A program made the position numbers and the translations under genes. This document shows, in pieces, positions 62,424-64,000 of a DNA stretch of 64,000 bases. The notes below the pieces were generated by a model that searched no databases, had not been told where the DNA came from, and was given only the letters and a program-made list of their open reading frames with translations. Numbering within the stretch: position 1 is the stretch's first letter; each line of letters opens with the position of its first letter. The stretch is from Gammaproteobacteria bacterium (GTDB lineage Bacteria > Pseudomonadota > Gammaproteobacteria > Thiohalomonadales > Thiohalomonadaceae): assembly GCA_026196575.1 (NCBI GenBank), contig JAPHSX010000046.1, positions 24,270 through 88,269 on the forward strand, given 5' to 3'.

Positions 62424-63737
62424 CTATCTGGCCGCGATCTCCGCCACCACCTGCCCCATCGCCGCCGTCAGCCGGCTTAACTGCACCCCCTCAATAACAA
62501 AGGGCGGCATCACATAGAGCAGCTTGCCAAAGGGACGAATCCACACCCCCAGTTCCACCAGTCGCGGTTGGACCCAGCGCATATCCACCGCCTCGGTTAA
62601 TTCAATAACGCCGATCGCCCCCTTCACCCGCACCTCACGGACGCATGAAAACTCACGGCAGGGAGCCAGCTCACGCCTTAACTGCGCCTCGATGGCGGCC
62701 ACCCTCTGCTGCCACGGCGAGGCGAGCAGCAGGTCTATAGAGGCATTGGCCACGGCACAGGCGAGCGGGTTTCCCATGAAGGTGGGGCCGTGCATCAGCA
62801 CCCCACTGCCGTCGGCACCAATCCCGCGTGCCACCCGTTCGGTGGTGAGGGTAGCAGCGAGGGTCAGGGTACCACCCGTAAGCGCCTTGCCGAGGGTGAG
62901 GATATCGGGAACGATCCCCGCCTGCTCGTAGGCAAAGAGGGTACCCGTGCGGCCAAAGCCGGTGGCGATCTCGTCGAGGATCAGCAACACGTCGCACTCA
63001 TCGCACAGGGCGCGCACCCGACGCAGATAGTCGGGGCAGTAGAAGCGCATCCCCCCTGCCCCCTGCACCAGCGGCTCTAGGATCACCGCCGCCACCTCGT
63101 GCCGGTGCGCACGCAGCAACTGCGCAAACTCGGCGATGTGAGACTCGTCCCATACCGCATCGTCGGCACATCCGGGCACCGGGGCGAAGAGGTGTTGCGG
63201 TAACACCCCATGAAAGAGGCCGTGCATCCCGTTGACCGGATCGCACACCGCCATCGCACCGAAGGTATCGCCATGATAGCCGCCGCGCACCGTAAGCAGC
63301 CGCTGCTTCTCCTGCTTACCCTGGGCGAACCAGTATTGCAATGCCATCTTGATGGCCACCTCTACCGCCACCGAGCCGGAATCGGCGAGAAAGAGATATT
63401 GCAGCGGCTCCGCCGTCATCGCCACCAGCCGCCGCCCCAGCTCCGCCGCCGGCTGATGGGCAAGGCCACCGAACATCACATGCGACATCCGCTGCGCCTG
63501 TGTACTGAGGGCCGCATTCAGCTCCGGGACGTTGTAGCCGTGGATCGCCGCCCACCAGGAAGACATGCCGTCAACAAGCCGGCGCCCGTCGGCCAGCTCC
63601 AGCTCTACCCCACTGGCCGCCACCACCGCAAAGACCGGCAACGGCTCCAGCATCGAGGTGTAGGGGTGCCACAGATGGTCGCGGTCAAACCGCTGCCAAT
63701 CGAAGGGGGAACTGTTGCCAGGGGACATGATAATCAA
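62424..63737 (-). CDS. bioA: Adenosylmethionine-8-amino-7-oxononanoate aminotransferase
   Basis: 437 aa; DRDHLWHPYTSMLEPLPVFAVVAASGVELELADGRRLVDGMSSWWAAIHGYNVPELNAAL; LILDEIATGFGRTGTLFAYEQAGIVPDILTLGKALTGG. Confidence 0.95.
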   Translation of the reverse strand: MIIMSPGNSSPFDWQRFDRDHLWHPYTSMLEPLPVFAVVAASGVELELADGRRLVDGMSSWWAAIHGYNVPELNAALSTQAQRMSHVMFGGLAHQPAAELGRRLVAMTAEPLQYLFLADSGSVAVEVAIKMALQYWFAQGKQEKQRLLTVRGGYHGDTFGAMAVCDPVNGMHGLFHGVLPQHLFAPVPGCADDAVWDESHIAEFAQLLRAHRHEVAAVILEPLVQGAGGMRFYCPDYLRRVRALCDECDVLLILDEIATGFGRTGTLFAYEQAGIVPDILTLGKALTGGTLTLAATLTTERVARGIGADGSGVLMHGPTFMGNPLACAVANASIDLLLASPWQQRVAAIEAQLRRELAPCREFSCVREVRVKGAIGVIELTEAVDMRWVQPRLVELGVWIRPFGKLLYVMPPFVIEGVQLSRLTAAMGQVVAEIAAR

Positions 63738-63794
63738 ACGGCTATGGGTGTCAGGCCATTATCGGTGCCGCGCCCGGCGGACGCAACGTGACAC

Positions 63795-63929
63795 CGGCAG
63801 AGCCGCTCCTACGGGATCGTGGCCGCGACATACCACACCAACGTGATCGTGGCGAAACGCACCACGCCACCGGGATTACGGCAAAACGCACCGACACCAC
63901 CGGGATCGTAGGAGCGCCTCTGGCGCGAT
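63795..63929. repeat. REP-like inverted pair upstream of bioA
   Basis: cggcagagccgctcctac (63795-63812) and gtaggagcgcctctggcgcgat (63908-63929) are near-inverse copies of a GTAGGAGCG-CTCTGG/CCG unit. Confidence 0.55.
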
Positions 63930-64000
63930 GCGGTGGTGACCGTGATGCCGCTGTCGCGGCAAGCCACCCCTGTTTCGGCATACGGTTTGGTGGTGGGGGC

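Overview
This 64-kb window comes from a high-GC chromosome that looks gammaproteobacterial and denitrifying. It is almost fully coding. No rRNA, tRNA or CRISPR array was recognised. Left to right it contains: a degenerate EAL-domain protein (5' truncated by the window), a membrane adenylate/guanylate cyclase with a TPR lipoprotein, parC, a GGDEF-EAL protein, parE, a purC/MBL/bamC/dapA run, gcvR-like, bcp and PhoH genes, a norCB-norEF-norQ-(FeS membrane protein)-norD nitric oxide reductase cluster, and a nirS-nirT-like-cupredoxin-nirC-nirF-nirDLGH-nirJ-nirN cytochrome cd1 / heme d1 cluster. Next is a compact divergent locus (34457-40349) that appears to encode a complete polyprenyl-phosphoryl-D-arabinose (DPA) donor pathway: UbiA-type DPPR synthase, a YuiD-type PAP2 candidate phosphatase, GtrA, DprE1-like and DprE2-like proteins. 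It is followed by an AT-rich orphan gene for a multi-TM GT-C-like protein, flanked by a probable transposase remnant and a dense hairpin cluster. Beyond it lie a Dnr/Fnr-type regulator, an ExbB/ExbD/AgmX-TPR gene cluster, nth, relA, ygiQ, a speB-like gene, a Mrp (mnh) antiporter operon and bioA. The most interesting candidate system is the mycobacterial-type arabinose donor pathway plus orphan glycosyltransferase, followed by the NirT-ethylbenzene-dehydrogenase-like cytochrome fusion and the Exb/TPR cluster. All family assignments come from reading motifs in the translations; no database search was run.
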